64,000 bases of DNA from Nannobrachium achirus (lineage: Eukaryota; Chordata; Actinopteri; Myctophiformes; Myctophidae). Shown one piece after another: positions 11,711-22,659 of this stretch; positions within the stretch are counted from its first letter, which is position 1; the number at the start of each line of letters is the position of its first letter. The stretch covers positions 24,469,036 to 24,533,035 of the forward strand of contig OY997657.1 in assembly GCA_963921795.1 (NCBI GenBank). The letters run 5' to 3'. A model generated the notes under the pieces. That model was not told where the DNA came from. It worked only from the letters and a program-made list of their open reading frames with translations, and searched no databases. Position numbers and translations under genes: made by a program.

Positions 11711-13450
11711 ACTCAAGTCTGGGCTGCTCGTTTAGCCTATAGACAGGAGACAGCTCATTTAGACCAAACATGCACGCATCCGTACATAAGTGCATGTCGG
11801 TCCATCTGTGTAAACCCTGAGACCAACAGAAGTGGATTTTCTCTGCATCCTTGATCCTAGATTCCTGGTCGTGTCTGAAGCCTTGTTAAAACTCCCTCCA
11901 GGCCACCTGTTCCAGGGGCCAGCTGTTGTCCCCAGTTGAGGCCCCAGCCATTCCCGCCAACCATGCCTGGAATGGGGAGAGGGATTGGGGGTGGGGTGCG
12001 TGATGTGGTGGGTGGGGGTTGGGGGGTAAGAGTTGTAAAGGGGCACAGGTCTTCCATTTGGCCCGGGAACAACTCCAGCATCAACACGCGCTGACAGGCT
12101 GAAGAGTAATGAGAGGCACACTCACTCACACATTTAGAAATTAACACTTGGATCGTAAATCACATGCGATGAGACTCTCCAACAAAATGTAGATTGAGAT
12201 TAGAGTGTGTATTGCACTGCTACTACCGATGATGTCACTGAAGAGCAGTTCCAATGGGTAAGATGGGAGATAAAACAGAGATATCATCTGCAGTTTACAA
12301 AATATGATCAACACACCGTATGGAAAATGAGTTTTAGCAGGGTGTTATACGAGAGCTACTGATACTCACTACAAGGAGGGGGCACTCTCCCATGAACCAA
12401 TTAAGCCCTATATATACTTTATCACCAGAGTAATAGCAAATATACAACAATGGGTTACCGATATGAGCTTGAAGACCTGCTATTCTTTAATGAAATTTTA
12501 AAACAATGACGTGCTCAAAATAGGGATGCCAGGTTGAAAGTGGTTAAACATCAGTATTGCTTCAGTATTCCCGGAAGCCACAGGGAAAGATGAAACAAAC
12601 AGTCCCGGAGAACGAGATTGAAAGGTGGTGCACTGGCAGTGCCACTGCCAACAGTTGCCTCTGGATGCCAGGAATGGCAGCAGCAGTACTCTACTGATAA
12701 GACCACAATAATCGCTGTCCAGAAACAGGCAGCCGGACAGCATGCCTGACCAGCACATAGCTGGCATACCAATGCGACAGACCTCCATCAGAGATTAAAT
12801 AACAGCCAGATGGAAGAGGAATGGATCTAGCCTACGGGCCGACCCCCTGAAAAGAACAAAAAAGGCCAGTGAATAGCAGAGCCTGGCTATAAATAACTGT
12901 TATTCATTAAACAAAAATGAACAGAACAGAGAGACGTCGTGGTGGACTGCAGACGAGGGATGACGTGCTGGGCATGTGAGGGAGAGGCAGTGGACAATGT
13001 AGAAGCGCTAGTATTGTGGATGGCTACATACATGGGGCCCCATGGATGCTCAAGGTCCAGGAATGCTTCAGGGTTAAACACAGAGAGGCCTGCTGAGGTG
13101 CACTGATTCAAAAACATCATTCATGGGCTAAAGTGCAGAGCCCAGAGGGATAGGTGGTATCTATGCAACAACACATTGAATGTCCGAGAATACTTCTTAG
13201 ATATATTTAACATACACTGGCCCATGGTAAGTGGTGATAAAATGACATAAAGGGTGAAAGCTGGTTGGTCAGCTGTCGCAGCTAGCCAATCAGCACAAGC
13301 TAAAATGCCACAGTTCGCTGAACTGTCGCGGATGAGTGACCTCACAGAAGACGGGGGGTGATGACTGACTGGTGACTGTAGTGTAGCAGAGTAGCCCTGC
13401 CTGAAGACAAGAAGCTAAGCCTAATATCTCTCATGGCTGAGGGGGGATTC
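11711..13450. other. no gene seen; includes a hairpin-family relic at about 12430-12550
   Basis: At 12430-12550 'atatgagcttgaagacctgctattcttta' and 'tcaaaatagggatgccaggttgaaagtggttaaa' match the TTAA/CCACTT hairpin family copies at 19.7 and 20.1 kb. The rest is unique. The Pro-rich minus-strand frames at 11759-12147 have no recognised domain. Confidence 0.5.
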
Positions 13451-13451
13451 C

Positions 13452-13530
13452 TCTTTGCCTGAGTGGTATAGATGTTTGGTCTACCATGCGGTACACCTGG
13501 CTTCAAATCCAGGTGGTTCACTCTGGATTT
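13452..13530 (+). mobile_element. possible tRNA-derived SINE head or tRNA relic
   Basis: 'TTGCCTGAGTGGTATAGATG' resembles a tRNA A box and 'GGCTTCAAATCC' a B box (consensus GGTTCGANTCC). They are spaced about 35 bp apart with a 'cctgg...ccagg' T-stem. The acceptor ends do not pair convincingly, so it is not a functional tRNA gene. A degenerate SINE head is the likelier reading. Confidence 0.4.
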
Positions 13531-13956
13531 TTGGATGCTGAGAGATGGTCTCTTGCAGCCATTCAGAAAGTCAAACCAAACTGAAGAGCCAGCTGGGTGA
13601 GTCACAGCAGTCTCAGATGTCACATTACAATATGTTGTGAGATGGCAAGATGGCTATTTCCGGCAAGCATCACTGTCATAGGACGAAGTATTCTGTAAAT
13701 CAGCCTTCAGTATCCAGGCTGAGAGTGAGACATCTTTAGAAATCAGATTTCAATCACCTTTCAAACCAGCTAGGAATGTTTCTAATTCTCAAAAATCTGT
13801 AATCTCACATAGTATTTGCTTGGATAGGCCAAAAATATGCTGGACTGAACATAGCTTGCATGTCCATCATGGACAGTTTGTCCACATGGTTGTTGTAATA
13901 CAAAGCGATAACTGATTCACTCTGCCAAAGTAGTTGTATTGACTGACAGAGACACA

Positions 13957-13959
<3 letters not shown>

Positions 13960-14010
<51 letters not shown>
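13960..14010. repeat. (GA)n microsatellite
   Basis: About 25 uninterrupted GA units. Confidence 0.97.
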
Positions 14011-14013
<3 letters not shown>

Positions 14014-16135
14014 GGAAGCAGTCGGAACTGAGTCAATTATATAGACACAGCCTAGAACATGATTCAGTCTCTTACTGACAGGGACATACTGGCAGAGAAC
14101 TGGTACAGCCGGGATTGAGGTATGAAGTTTAGTCATAAACAAAAAAATAGGACCAAAATGACTTGAATCTGTGTCAGTTCTACCTTTAGGCAGATTACGC
14201 TATACACACGTCCTCTAGAGTTCTTCCCTAGGTGACACATTCCAATCAAGATCAATACTTCTCCCTCTGGGTTGAGCTGACCTCTGAATTAAGAATAACT
14301 GTCCTGCTTAAATGCCATCCATCACCCGGTATCCAAGGAAATACAGTGACCTTTCAAGTAACTCATCACATCTGAACAGAGCCTGTTACATCAATCAATA
14401 ATGTTGATTTTACATTAAGATTAGCGTGTCGTAAACAGAGAATACAGCAAGAAATCTCAATAGAGGACATTAGCCGGGTGAGGACTGCATCATTTGCTGT
14501 TCAGGACCTTTCCTCAATTGAATGTGTTTGGTCAGTGAGAGATCCTTAACCAAACAATAATACTATAACATTTTCACTGACTCACTGGTCATATTCACAA
14601 CAAAAACTGAACAATATAAAGTCTCCTAAAAAAAAAGCTGAGTGTGTTGGACAACGAAAGCACTCAGGAGAAACTTTTACAAGAGCACAGAGGGAGGGGT
14701 TGTGATACAAAGACTACACGCTACACATCCTTTTACAGGACAAACTGGTTTTATAGCTGTGTTTTTAGGGACACACACACACATAGGTTAAACACTGAGT
14801 GGCCTTTGAAAGACTGTGATCTTTGCTCTGACACACTAAACCCCATTTATTTTGGTAATACGAGACAAAGCTTTTACAACCACTAGCCTAATTAAGGTTA
14901 ATGTCAGATGCAATTACGTTTAAGGCGTAATCATTACATAACAGTCTGTCCGTGTAAGACCTCTAAGACCTCTTTTCCGATGTTAATGGGTTTAACTAAA
15001 GGCTCCGGATGAGGACATAAGAGGTCAGCGGCACAGTCTGACAGGTCTTTAAAAGGCAAGACAGCACGTCAGCCTCTACAAAAAGAAAAGCACCCAAGAC
15101 AACACAACTCACATTTGGAATTCTACAATGTTCTGGCCTGAATAAGGCCCGTGCACACACAGTTTCCTTCTCAGGAGGGTCTCTCCTTTCACTGGTCATT
15201 AGAACTGTAATTTGCCCAGAACACCAAATCTGTGACAGCAGATGTTCACAATAATCACACACTTCTTTTAAAGAATAATCTCACTCTTCACAGTGGAACT
15301 GGTAAATTCAGAAGAAACCATTCTACTAACTGTGTGTCGTAACCAAATCATTACGGTGTTATAACAGAGCAAAGTAGCAAATCTATTACATTATATTACA
15401 TAATATGAATGAATCAGAAATAAACATGGTATACAATATTGATATACCAAGTGACAAAATAAACATTTAACTATTAAACTCACTGTTGTTAATAGCTGAA
15501 TATCTCTAACTTATTACCTTGCTAGCGCACTGCTCCATTACAAAACTCTGACCTGCTGAATTCAAATCAACTGTCCTCAACTGTCATTTCAAGGGTAAAG
15601 ACTGAAAGGTGAATCAGAGGCACAGAATCAGCATATTGCTATAAAAACAGCATAATGCTGGACAGAGCATCAGGATACAGCGTGATCCGACCTTTTTATT
15701 TTTGTACATACTGCAGGTTTTCCTGAGTCTGTACAATAACAAGCAGGGAGTAAAAACAGAACCTGGGGCAAACACGATGAATTATTCTCCCATTCAAGGG
15801 ATGGCCTGTCTGTCTGCATGAGTAGTAGTCTACACATAAATGATTGTGTGCGTGCATGCATGCATCCAGTGTGTTTTCAGATTCTAGGCAGGCTAACAAA
15901 CAATAAGTGGAAGTGTTCTCTGTCCACTGCAGTGTCTAATTGGTCAAACAGACCAAAGTGAGCGAGGTCTTGTTGTCTCAACAATAAGGCCTTGTGTTCT
16001 CTGAGCCCGGCGCAGGGAGGTCGACCTGAAACAACAACGAGTCCAGAAGACTACTCTACATCACAAGCTGCAGTCCCAGCCTCTGGAAAAACAATTCCAC
16101 CACGTTTTCAGCATGCTTGTTAAAGACCCAATGCC
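14011..16135. other. no gene seen
   Basis: AT-rich intronic sequence without a supported exon or recognisable repeat. Frames up to 88 codons are consistent with chance. Confidence 0.55.
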
Positions 16136-16143
16136 TTCTAAAT

Positions 16144-16426
16144 CAGTAGTTCTCCCCCTTTCAAGATTATTCAAATATTTTTTCAAAACTAGCAGATTCA
16201 CGAGCAGATGCTTTCCCAATACTTCAAATACTTTAGTCTGCTCTTTTTTGCCAAAAATGTACCATTACCCAAACTATTTTTGGGTAATGTTCCACTCAGA
16301 ATAGGGATGCTAGGGTTCAAGTGGTTAATGTATAAAACATGATCCTATCACACAAAGATTTGGCGGCCCCCTGTAGTAACTCTGAGGACCCCCTAGGGGA
16401 CCCGGACCCCCTGTTGAAGACCACTG
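16144..16426. mobile_element. non-autonomous hAT-type MITE (copy 3)
   Basis: Right end GGACCCCCTGTTGAAGACCACTG closely matches copy 2 at 2517-2923. The left end CAGTAGTTCTCC is more diverged. Flanks TTCTAAAT (16136-16143) and CTCTAAAT (16427-16434) agree at 7 of 8 positions. The target is nearly the same as that of copy 2 (CTCTAAAC). A hairpin 'acccaaactatttttgggt' lies inside. The interior also has 'gaatagggatgctagggttcaagtgg', a block shared with the TTAA hairpin family. Confidence 0.85.
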
Positions 16427-16434
16427 CTCTAAAT

Positions 16435-16830
16435 TAAATTGTTCCACACCAATAAAGCCATAGGGTATATTGTACTGCACATAGTGCAGACAACATAAAT
16501 GAAGGTTCCATGACAGAGGCTCTGATATAATCCAGCTACTCCTCCTGAGATAACAATAATTGCTATAGATATACCATATTTTTCAATAGTATGCGCTAAG
16601 GCGTCTGATGCGAATGGAGCACCTGTCAGCCTGAGCAGGTGCATGTCTGGCTGTCCGGCTCAACCCTCCACAATCACAGACTTAGAATAAAGCCACGACC
16701 CTTAATGAGGTATGGGGGGGGATCACTGAGCTTCTACTGAGGCTGACCCTAAGCCTACCCGTGTAATACTGACATTACATATCAAGACTTCAGTTATTGC
16801 CTTCATACATTGCAAGCAACCCTTGGGGTG
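16435..16830. other. no gene seen
   Basis: Unique AT-rich sequence only. Confidence 0.5.
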
Positions 16831-16832
16831 GG

Positions 16833-16835
<3 letters not shown>

Positions 16836-16873
<38 letters not shown>

Positions 16874-16885
16874 GGGGGGGGGGGG
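16836..16885. repeat. (GT)n followed by poly-G
   Basis: About 18 GT units then 15 G, preceded by a short G run. Confidence 0.96.
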
Positions 16886-17056
16886 TCATGGGAGATATTA
16901 CTAGGCAGTGTTCCATCAGAATGGCAACTATTAGGCTATAACTGCTCCACTGTACATGACAACCTCCCCAAAGAAATCCCACACAGTGTAAATTAAACTA
17001 AATAGGGTAATAAGTGTTATCACACAAACTGGCCCATTGTCTGCATACATGCGTGC

Positions 17057-17109
<53 letters not shown>
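17057..17109. repeat. (CA)n microsatellite
   Basis: About 26 CA units. Confidence 0.97.
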
Positions 17110-17112
<3 letters not shown>

Positions 17113-17780
17113 GGCTAAGCTCCTCATGTGGGAAATTCTATTTTTATCGGCATGCTGGGCGAGGCTCTACTACAGAGCACACAAAGTAGGGAAACGACAA
17201 CATGGGAGGGCGGGAGGAGAGGAGGGGGCACTGGGGGGCTCCCAGGGAACAAAAGCGGAAGTGTCCTTCCTGATAATGACCTGAAAGTTTGAGGAAGAGA
17301 GAGAGACACATTCTGTCCATCCATCTATCTGTGATGTGGATGTAGGCTATGTGAAACTGGGTCATGTGCCAATTTCGGAATTACTTTCTCTTCAACTGCA
17401 AGGCAGTGATCATTCAATATTCTCCAAGCTGTCAAGATGTTAACGCACTATCAATAAACAAATCCCTCGTGTCTTGATAACAACAAAACCAACGCACTAT
17501 TTTCATAATTGTCTGCTGTTTGATGCCCTTGTTTATAAAGGGTATTGTATTGGTATGAAAGTCACTGTCTGCGGTGCATAACATTGAAATCCTTTCAAAT
17601 GAAAACGCCCTTTCTTTCTTTCATAGCCTACTTATAATGACACATGATTTGTGCCAGTCTCTCTGGGTACTTGAACAATGGCTACACTGAGCTTGACTGC
17701 CAGTGCCAGTGTTAAAATAAGAAGGCGGACCATGAGGAATCCCATCAGACAGGCAGCACACACAGCACAGCAGCACAGAG
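17110..17780. other. proximal part of asap2 intron 1; no other gene seen
   Basis: Lies directly downstream (on the minus strand) of the asap2 exon 1 donor. Apart from a poly-purine stretch at about 17200-17240, nothing can be named. Confidence 0.5.
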
Positions 17781-17788
17781 ACACTCAC

Positions 17789-17914
17789 CTCCTCCAAAGC
17801 AGCCACGGTATTCCTACAATGGGACATTCTGGTGGTGAAGTTGGAGGCGGTCGGCGCCTTATAATCTTCATTCGTCTCTGCCACAAACTCTGAAACTGTT
17901 ATTTGGTCCGGCAT
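17789..17914 (-). CDS. asap2: ASAP2 first coding exon (Arf GTPase-activating protein with SH3, ankyrin and PH domains)
   Basis: The minus strand encodes 42 residues starting MPDQITVSEFVAETNEDYKA and ending CRNTVAALEE, then runs into the splice donor GAG|GTGAGTGT at 17788. From memory, human ASAP2 starts MPDQISVSEFVAETHEDYKA and reaches CRNTVAAIEE before the exon junction, so agreement is near complete. ASAP1 differs at several positions (EFIAETTEDYNSPT), which favours ASAP2. The segment is the N-terminal start of the BAR domain, which senses and bends membranes. The full protein stimulates GTP hydrolysis on Arf GTPases and acts in endocytic traffic and focal adhesions. The ATG at 17914 has an A at -3. 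Upstream in-frame sequence lacks another ATG back to a GTG. The remaining exons lie outside the window. Teleosts often keep two paralogues; I cannot tell which this is. Confidence 0.93.
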
Positions 17915-18360
17915 AATTAATCCCTTTTTAGACACAACAAAAAGAAACACTTTTCTTGGGTCCCGCTGGTCTGGAGTCTTCTTAGCTTGGAAAAGTTCAC
18001 AACAGCACTACAGCAGCAGAGCCATTGAATATTCTCCCAAGTAAACCATAGTTGCTATGTTTATGTCATTCCCCTTGTTCGCTCCCGACACAATCCACCA
18101 CGCTGGTTCGGTAGTTACAATGTTGCGACTGCTTGACGCGCGCTGTCTCGCCGTGCCGTGATGTATTCGTCCTAGTCTTCCTACCTATATAATCTAATTC
18201 GTCCTCTCTGTTCGGTTTAGGAAGACATCTGCTAATCATAAGAATATCCGATATTCGTCGGCACAGCGGTTCCCTTTTGATGATATTTCCGAATCCTCCG
18301 ATGAAAGCGAGATAACTTCTTTCTTTTCCAAGCCTGGGAATCAACTAGGCGTTTCAACGA
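17915..18360 (-). promoter_or_regulatory. asap2: asap2 5' UTR and CpG-rich promoter region
   Basis: The stretch just upstream of the asap2 ATG on the minus strand becomes CpG-rich between about 18060 and 18360 (for example 'gcgcgctgtctcgcc'), in contrast with the CpG-poor intron. This fits a broad vertebrate promoter without a strong TATA box. The transcription start cannot be fixed from sequence. A 92-codon frame on the same strand (18066-18344) is probably chance. Confidence 0.55.
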
Positions 18361-18564
18361 GAGCGCAGAAATTGACAAAGGTAGAGGAGGGATTCAATGG
18401 ATGTGCACTACCCAATGGAGGAGACCAGCTGGTAGAGGCGAGCCAATCCACATGCATGGAAGGCGTTGACTCTGCCTTGATTACAGCACCACCAACAGTT
18501 CTTTTTAAGGTGGAGAGAGTAGTGATCAACCATGTTCATGTTCATGGAAGTATGGAACCCCTTG

Positions 18565-18621
18565 ATACGATTTTTCTCCACCAGGCCGGAAGGCCGATAG
18601 GTGGAGATTATGTTTTCGCAC

Positions 18622-18623
<2 letters not shown>
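18565..18623. repeat. end fragment of the 'CTCCACCAGGC' dispersed repeat
   Basis: 'ttctccaccaggccggaag' and 'ataggtggagattatgtttt' reproduce, in reverse orientation, the end of the repeat at 25095-25130 (ggaaaacatac ... ggctggtggagaca). In both places this end abuts a simple repeat: (GT)n here, (CGGA)n-like there. Confidence 0.65.

Positions 18624-18693
<70 letters not shown>
18624..18693. repeat. (GT)n microsatellite
   Basis: About 35 GT units directly abutting the dispersed-repeat end at 18623. Confidence 0.97.
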
Positions 18694-18695
<2 letters not shown>

Positions 18696-18956
18696 TAATC
18701 TCGCAAACTCTGGAGATTTGAGTTATGCTATCATTCCATTTTTCATAATCCATTCAAAGTTTGGGTCTTTACAATTAATTTAACACAGTGCCTGACAATG
18801 ATATTCCAAAATGAGTGGGAGGGGTCTATTTCTTACAAAAAACGCCGTCATGAATGCAATATCCTATGAACCCCAAATTGGAATAAAAAGTAGGCCTATA
18901 TTAAATTCCATATGTATGTATGTCTGTATCTCTGTCACACCTGACACTGTGGTTCT

Positions 18957-19075
18957 ATGGGTTTGTCGCTCTGACATCATGCTCTGATGTCACTGTGATG
19001 TCAGGGGAACCACTCTTAACAGAATGGGTTTGCCGCTCGGACATCACGCTCTGGCTTCACTGTGATGTCACACTA
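18957..19075. repeat. 68-bp direct duplication with TGATGTCA motifs
   Basis: Two tandem diverged copies begin 'gggtttgtcgctctgacatca' (18959) and 'gggtttgccgctcggacatca' (about 19026). Each ends in 'cactgtgatgtcac'. Inverted GACATCA/TGATGTC pairs give each unit a dyad. Confidence 0.7.
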
Positions 19076-19082
19076 AAATAAT

Positions 19083-19292
19083 CCCTTTTATGTCCATATA
19101 TGGAGTTCCCTGATCCAATATTAAGCCCATATCTAACAGGACTTCATATGGGAATGCCCATATATGGAGGCCACATCGGCAATATACCACACTAACAGAA
19201 TCCATATATGGCCAAGACAGATGGCCAAGACAGCCCATATCTGTGTGGCTGGTTCAACAGACAGGGATCTCCATGTATGGGCATAAAAGGGT
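19083..19292. mobile_element. short TIR element with CCATATATGG sites
   Basis: Left end CCCTTTTATGTCCATATATG and right end ...catgtatgggcataaaaggg are inverted repeats of about 29 bp, both extended by 'gga' and 'ccctg' blocks. Three CCATATATGG sites lie at 19093, 19158 and 19202. The ends match the tandem units at 35.5-36.3 kb (cccttttatgcccgtatatg), so this is a solo member of that family. No target duplication was established. Confidence 0.65.
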
Positions 19293-19299
19293 ATGATGT

Positions 19300-19707
19300 C
19301 AGATAGACGTCATAGGACTTTCACATAACAAATAACTTGTCTTACTAGTATTATAACTGAATCCTGTTTATCCATTAAACCACATGACATACTACAATCC
19401 ATTGTGGAACATGACATAGTACTTTAATCAATTATATTCAATAACATACTGCTTGCTTTAATTGGTCTTTGATTAATAAACCTTTGTAATCTTGGAGGAA
19501 TTACTTGTCTCACCTGTATCACTATCTGTTTAGCTTTTGGCTAGGTGTTTTAAATGTATTAAAAATGTCTATGCATGCCTTTCCACGGCATGCATATGTC
19601 TTTTTAATTTAAAGTAGACCCGATGCCTTCACTACTTGAGCCCAATTTTATTCTTGTTTTTTTTTTAAATAGCCATGTCTACGAGGTCACACAGTATCAC
19701 ATTGTGA
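19300..19707. other. no gene seen
   Basis: AT-rich intergenic sequence. The only structure is a small dyad 'atgcatgcctttccacggcatgcat' at about 19570. Confidence 0.5.
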
Positions 19708-19890
19708 CATGCTGCGAGCTTGTACATAGATCGGTTATTTTAAAGGTTAAACTGGTTAAATGTATTTAACCACTTAACATGGCTTCCATATTTTGGGCAT
19801 GTCATACATATTATTTCCCCCTCCAAAACAGGCAAAATAGATCTACATCTGTAACAAAGTATGTTAAATATAGGGTTTAAGTGGGTAAGA
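19708..19890. mobile_element. TTAA-type hairpin MITE relic
   Basis: Contains 'gcgagcttgtacatagatcgg', 'TTAACCACTTAACATGG' and, at the right, 'gggtttaagtgggtaa'. TTAA next to CCACTT ends, seen in several copies here, suggests a TTAA-targeting (piggyBac-like or Kolobok-like) non-autonomous family. The superfamily is inference. Confidence 0.45.
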
Positions 19891-20046
19891 CATCAGAGCC
19901 ATACACTTCAAGGTTGTTTAGAGGAGATAATGAATGAGGTAATAAATGAACAATGTTAATGGTAAACAACATCATTGTTGTCTGTTTCACAGCACTGCAG
20001 TGATCCCTGGGCCACATGCCCCACAGTGCTGAAATAAAGTGCTTTT

Positions 20047-20192
20047 TAACCACTTAAGCCATGTATACTACTGCATATTGTACGATGAATAGCGAAATAG
20101 CCAAGCTATAAGCTCACAATGCATGTAGTAGATCTGTTATTTTCACTATTTTATTAGTTTTATATTGTTTACATTTTTAAAACCACTTAAAA
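20047..20192. mobile_element. TTAA-type hairpin MITE relic
   Basis: Starts TTAACCACTTAAGCCATG and ends near 'aaaccacttaaaagtg'. The centre has 'aagctcacaatgcatgtagtagatctg', the signature of the dispersed foldback family. Confidence 0.45.
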
Positions 20193-20196
20193 GTGC

Positions 20197-20380
20197 TTGG
20201 AAGATGGGGCGCCCGCTGGCCTACTGGTCCGGGCACATACCACTTAGCCTTAGGCATTGCCGCATGGATGCCTGGTGGCGTCGCAGGTTCGATTCCTGAT
20301 CTGGATGACCTTTGCCATGTGTCTCCCCATTTCCTGTCAATCTACTGTCCAATCAATAAAGGCATAAAAAAAAGAATCTT
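20197..20380 (+). mobile_element. tRNA-derived SINE
   Basis: A tRNA-like head (ggcgcccgctggcctactgg) is followed by a perfect B box GGTTCGATTCC at 20286-20296. A body 'ctttgccatgtgtctcccc', 'tttcctgtcaatctactgtcc' and 'caataaaggcataaaa' comes next. This combination matches a SINE type widespread in teleosts. The A-rich 3' end fits retroposition. Polymerase III could in principle transcribe it, but it is probably just a genomic copy. Confidence 0.85.
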
Positions 20381-20389
20381 TAAAAAAAA

Positions 20390-22578
20390 TGTTTGGGGGA
20401 TTACATAGCTTTTTTTGTGACGCTTAAAGTTATGAACATTTTGGAACATTATTTTCTAAAAGAATGTAAAAGGTTTGCCTTTAATCATATGCCCAAAATA
20501 TGGGCACCAGGTTGAAACTGAATCATAATAATCAATGTAGTCTCAGTTGCAGTCATAGTTAAGTAGTCAACAAACTACTGTTCCATCTCCATGGGAGAAA
20601 ACTCAAGTTGTTCTTTACAGGCCACAGCCGAGAATAGAGATGAAATCCCCAAACCCTGCTGAGAAAAAAGGGAAGAAAAAGAGTTAATGTTCTATCATTA
20701 AGAACTGACTGAGCCTTGTGAAGACTTTCTCTCTCTCCCACGCCTGAGGTTTTGTTTAAGGCAATCTCAAGAAGTGACAGACTCCATGAGCGCTTGTGTG
20801 TTTTTTTTCTTCTGGGCTTTGTGATGAAAAATCTGCTGACGTTCCCAAGTTCATTCAGTCTCGGCAGGACGACCGATGGTATAAATAGTATCTCAGTGGC
20901 AGAGCCGAGACCCTGGGCAGGCATTAAATCACAAGCTCTAGGCAGTTTTCATCGCTCTGTCTCTGCCCGATGCATTCTTTCAACCAGGCAACGTCTCCCG
21001 GCAAGTTGTCAAATGAAGAGAAGACCCAGGCTGACCCTGGTGAGCCAGCAGGCCTCAACTCCTTCTCATATGAAATGAATACATGCTCCCCCAGTGAAAC
21101 ATCTGCTAGGCAGAGACACAGCAGCTATGCCAGTGAGGTCAGCAAAGTCAAGCGACACCAGCCTTCTGCTGTAGACTGCTGACAAGTTTCTTTGTTAAGA
21201 AACTGGATTCAATTTAAAAGAAAGGATGAAAGGATGAAATGGTATCAAGTTCAGCCAACAGGTGTAGTTTGGGACCCTAGCGTGAAAAGGGCAATGTTTT
21301 ACATTTTGCCTGGAAAGGCATCATAAAGCATAATAATTTATTTTAAAAACATAACATGTGGAAACATTGCTAAAGTGCACTGAATGTAACATTACAAAAC
21401 AGATGTCTGCATGTTGTTGATCAGCTATACTGTCTCTGAATGATGACATATTTCATTTTCTGTTTTTATTACATAATCTAATCTTCAATGGCCCATAAAG
21501 TTTTGATGTTCTTCATTTTACAACCGTGTTGTCTTTGCTGTAACTCTCAAAAGTAACTCCCAAAAGATCTGAACACTAGGCTGTCAGACTGCCTGTTAAA
21601 CTGAATACAAGGCTTGTTTCATTGGCCAGCAGGCATCCACAACCTAGACGACAAACAAATCACAGCCAGAAATATTAAGTCAGAGGTGTCAAAGAGGTGT
21701 TTTTGTTAGAGTTGTGCTTTTCACTAATACATGTGAACCTTTTGCCATCCTGAATGATTCTATGAGACACCAATTCCTAACTTCTACTTTAATCGCCTCA
21801 CTGTCACCAACTGTGAGCCAGATTCACTTTCCTGGAAAACAACGATGAGATGAAGTCATTGTGACATCCTGTACTTAAGTCAGTTTGTAACTGAGAAACT
21901 GAAACGTAATAAATGCAGCTGCAGACATAACAATAGCCAAAGCATGTCATTCTGACAGTCATCTGCCGAAGATGTTTCTCATTTGTGTCGTGAAGCATTC
22001 CAGAAGAGAAAGGCATGTCAGCACATCCGTTCTTTGGCCCTGGTGAGACATACAGTATATATACTGTACATCCAGTATAGTTTTATTAACTCGGCACTAC
22101 TGTGTTATTAGAAACAGACATGATGGCAAAGCAGTAACGGGGGCTAAAGTCTGTCACTTTTTCCTACTTCCAAAGCCATGATTTCATGATTGTGTACCAG
22201 GTGGAATAAGCTTGCAAATCTGCTTGAGGGATGAAGGGTTTCTTTGTTCAAATGTGCAAAATCCTACTCTAACTTCAGCAGCTGCATTTTTCTTCAATGC
22301 TATGTGTGAGTGTCTAAATAACCCTAGCTGTATGAAAGCATGCCATATAGGCTAATTAAAACATGAAGACTCAGAACGTTGTCGTTGTGTTCTCATGTCA
22401 TAGCATGTAGCCTACAGTATTATTCCGAAAGGAAGAGGTTAAATACATACTTGTTATTCAAATAGGTGCACAAACTGCACATATGTAAGAAACTAGAAGT
22501 TAGCAGGCGGAGCAGTGGTGAGTAAACCTGAAAGGCTGTTGGACAAAGGGGCTACTACTGTGGGAAGGATGGAGGAGG
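20390..22578. other. no gene supported
   Basis: The frames at 20559-21182 on both strands are long for chance (up to 121 codons) but have no recognised domain, no splice-bounded exon and conflict with each other. A perfect 16-bp palindrome ACAGTATATATACTGT lies at about 22053. Otherwise ordinary AT-rich intergenic DNA. Confidence 0.5.
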
Positions 22579-22579
22579 A

Positions 22580-22598
22580 GGAGAGAGAGAGAGAGAGC

Positions 22599-22657
<59 letters not shown>
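22580..22657. repeat. (GA)n microsatellite
   Basis: About 38 GA units interrupted once by GCGC. Confidence 0.97.

Positions 22658-22659
<2 letters not shown>

Noticed and set aside
13452-13530. Functional tRNA gene
   Set aside because: A and B box-like motifs exist, but acceptor and anticodon stems do not pair and the B box is degenerate.
20559-21182. Frames of 108-121 codons on opposite strands
   Set aside because: Mutually overlapping, no recognised motif, no splice signals in a sensible place; chance or undetected repeat.
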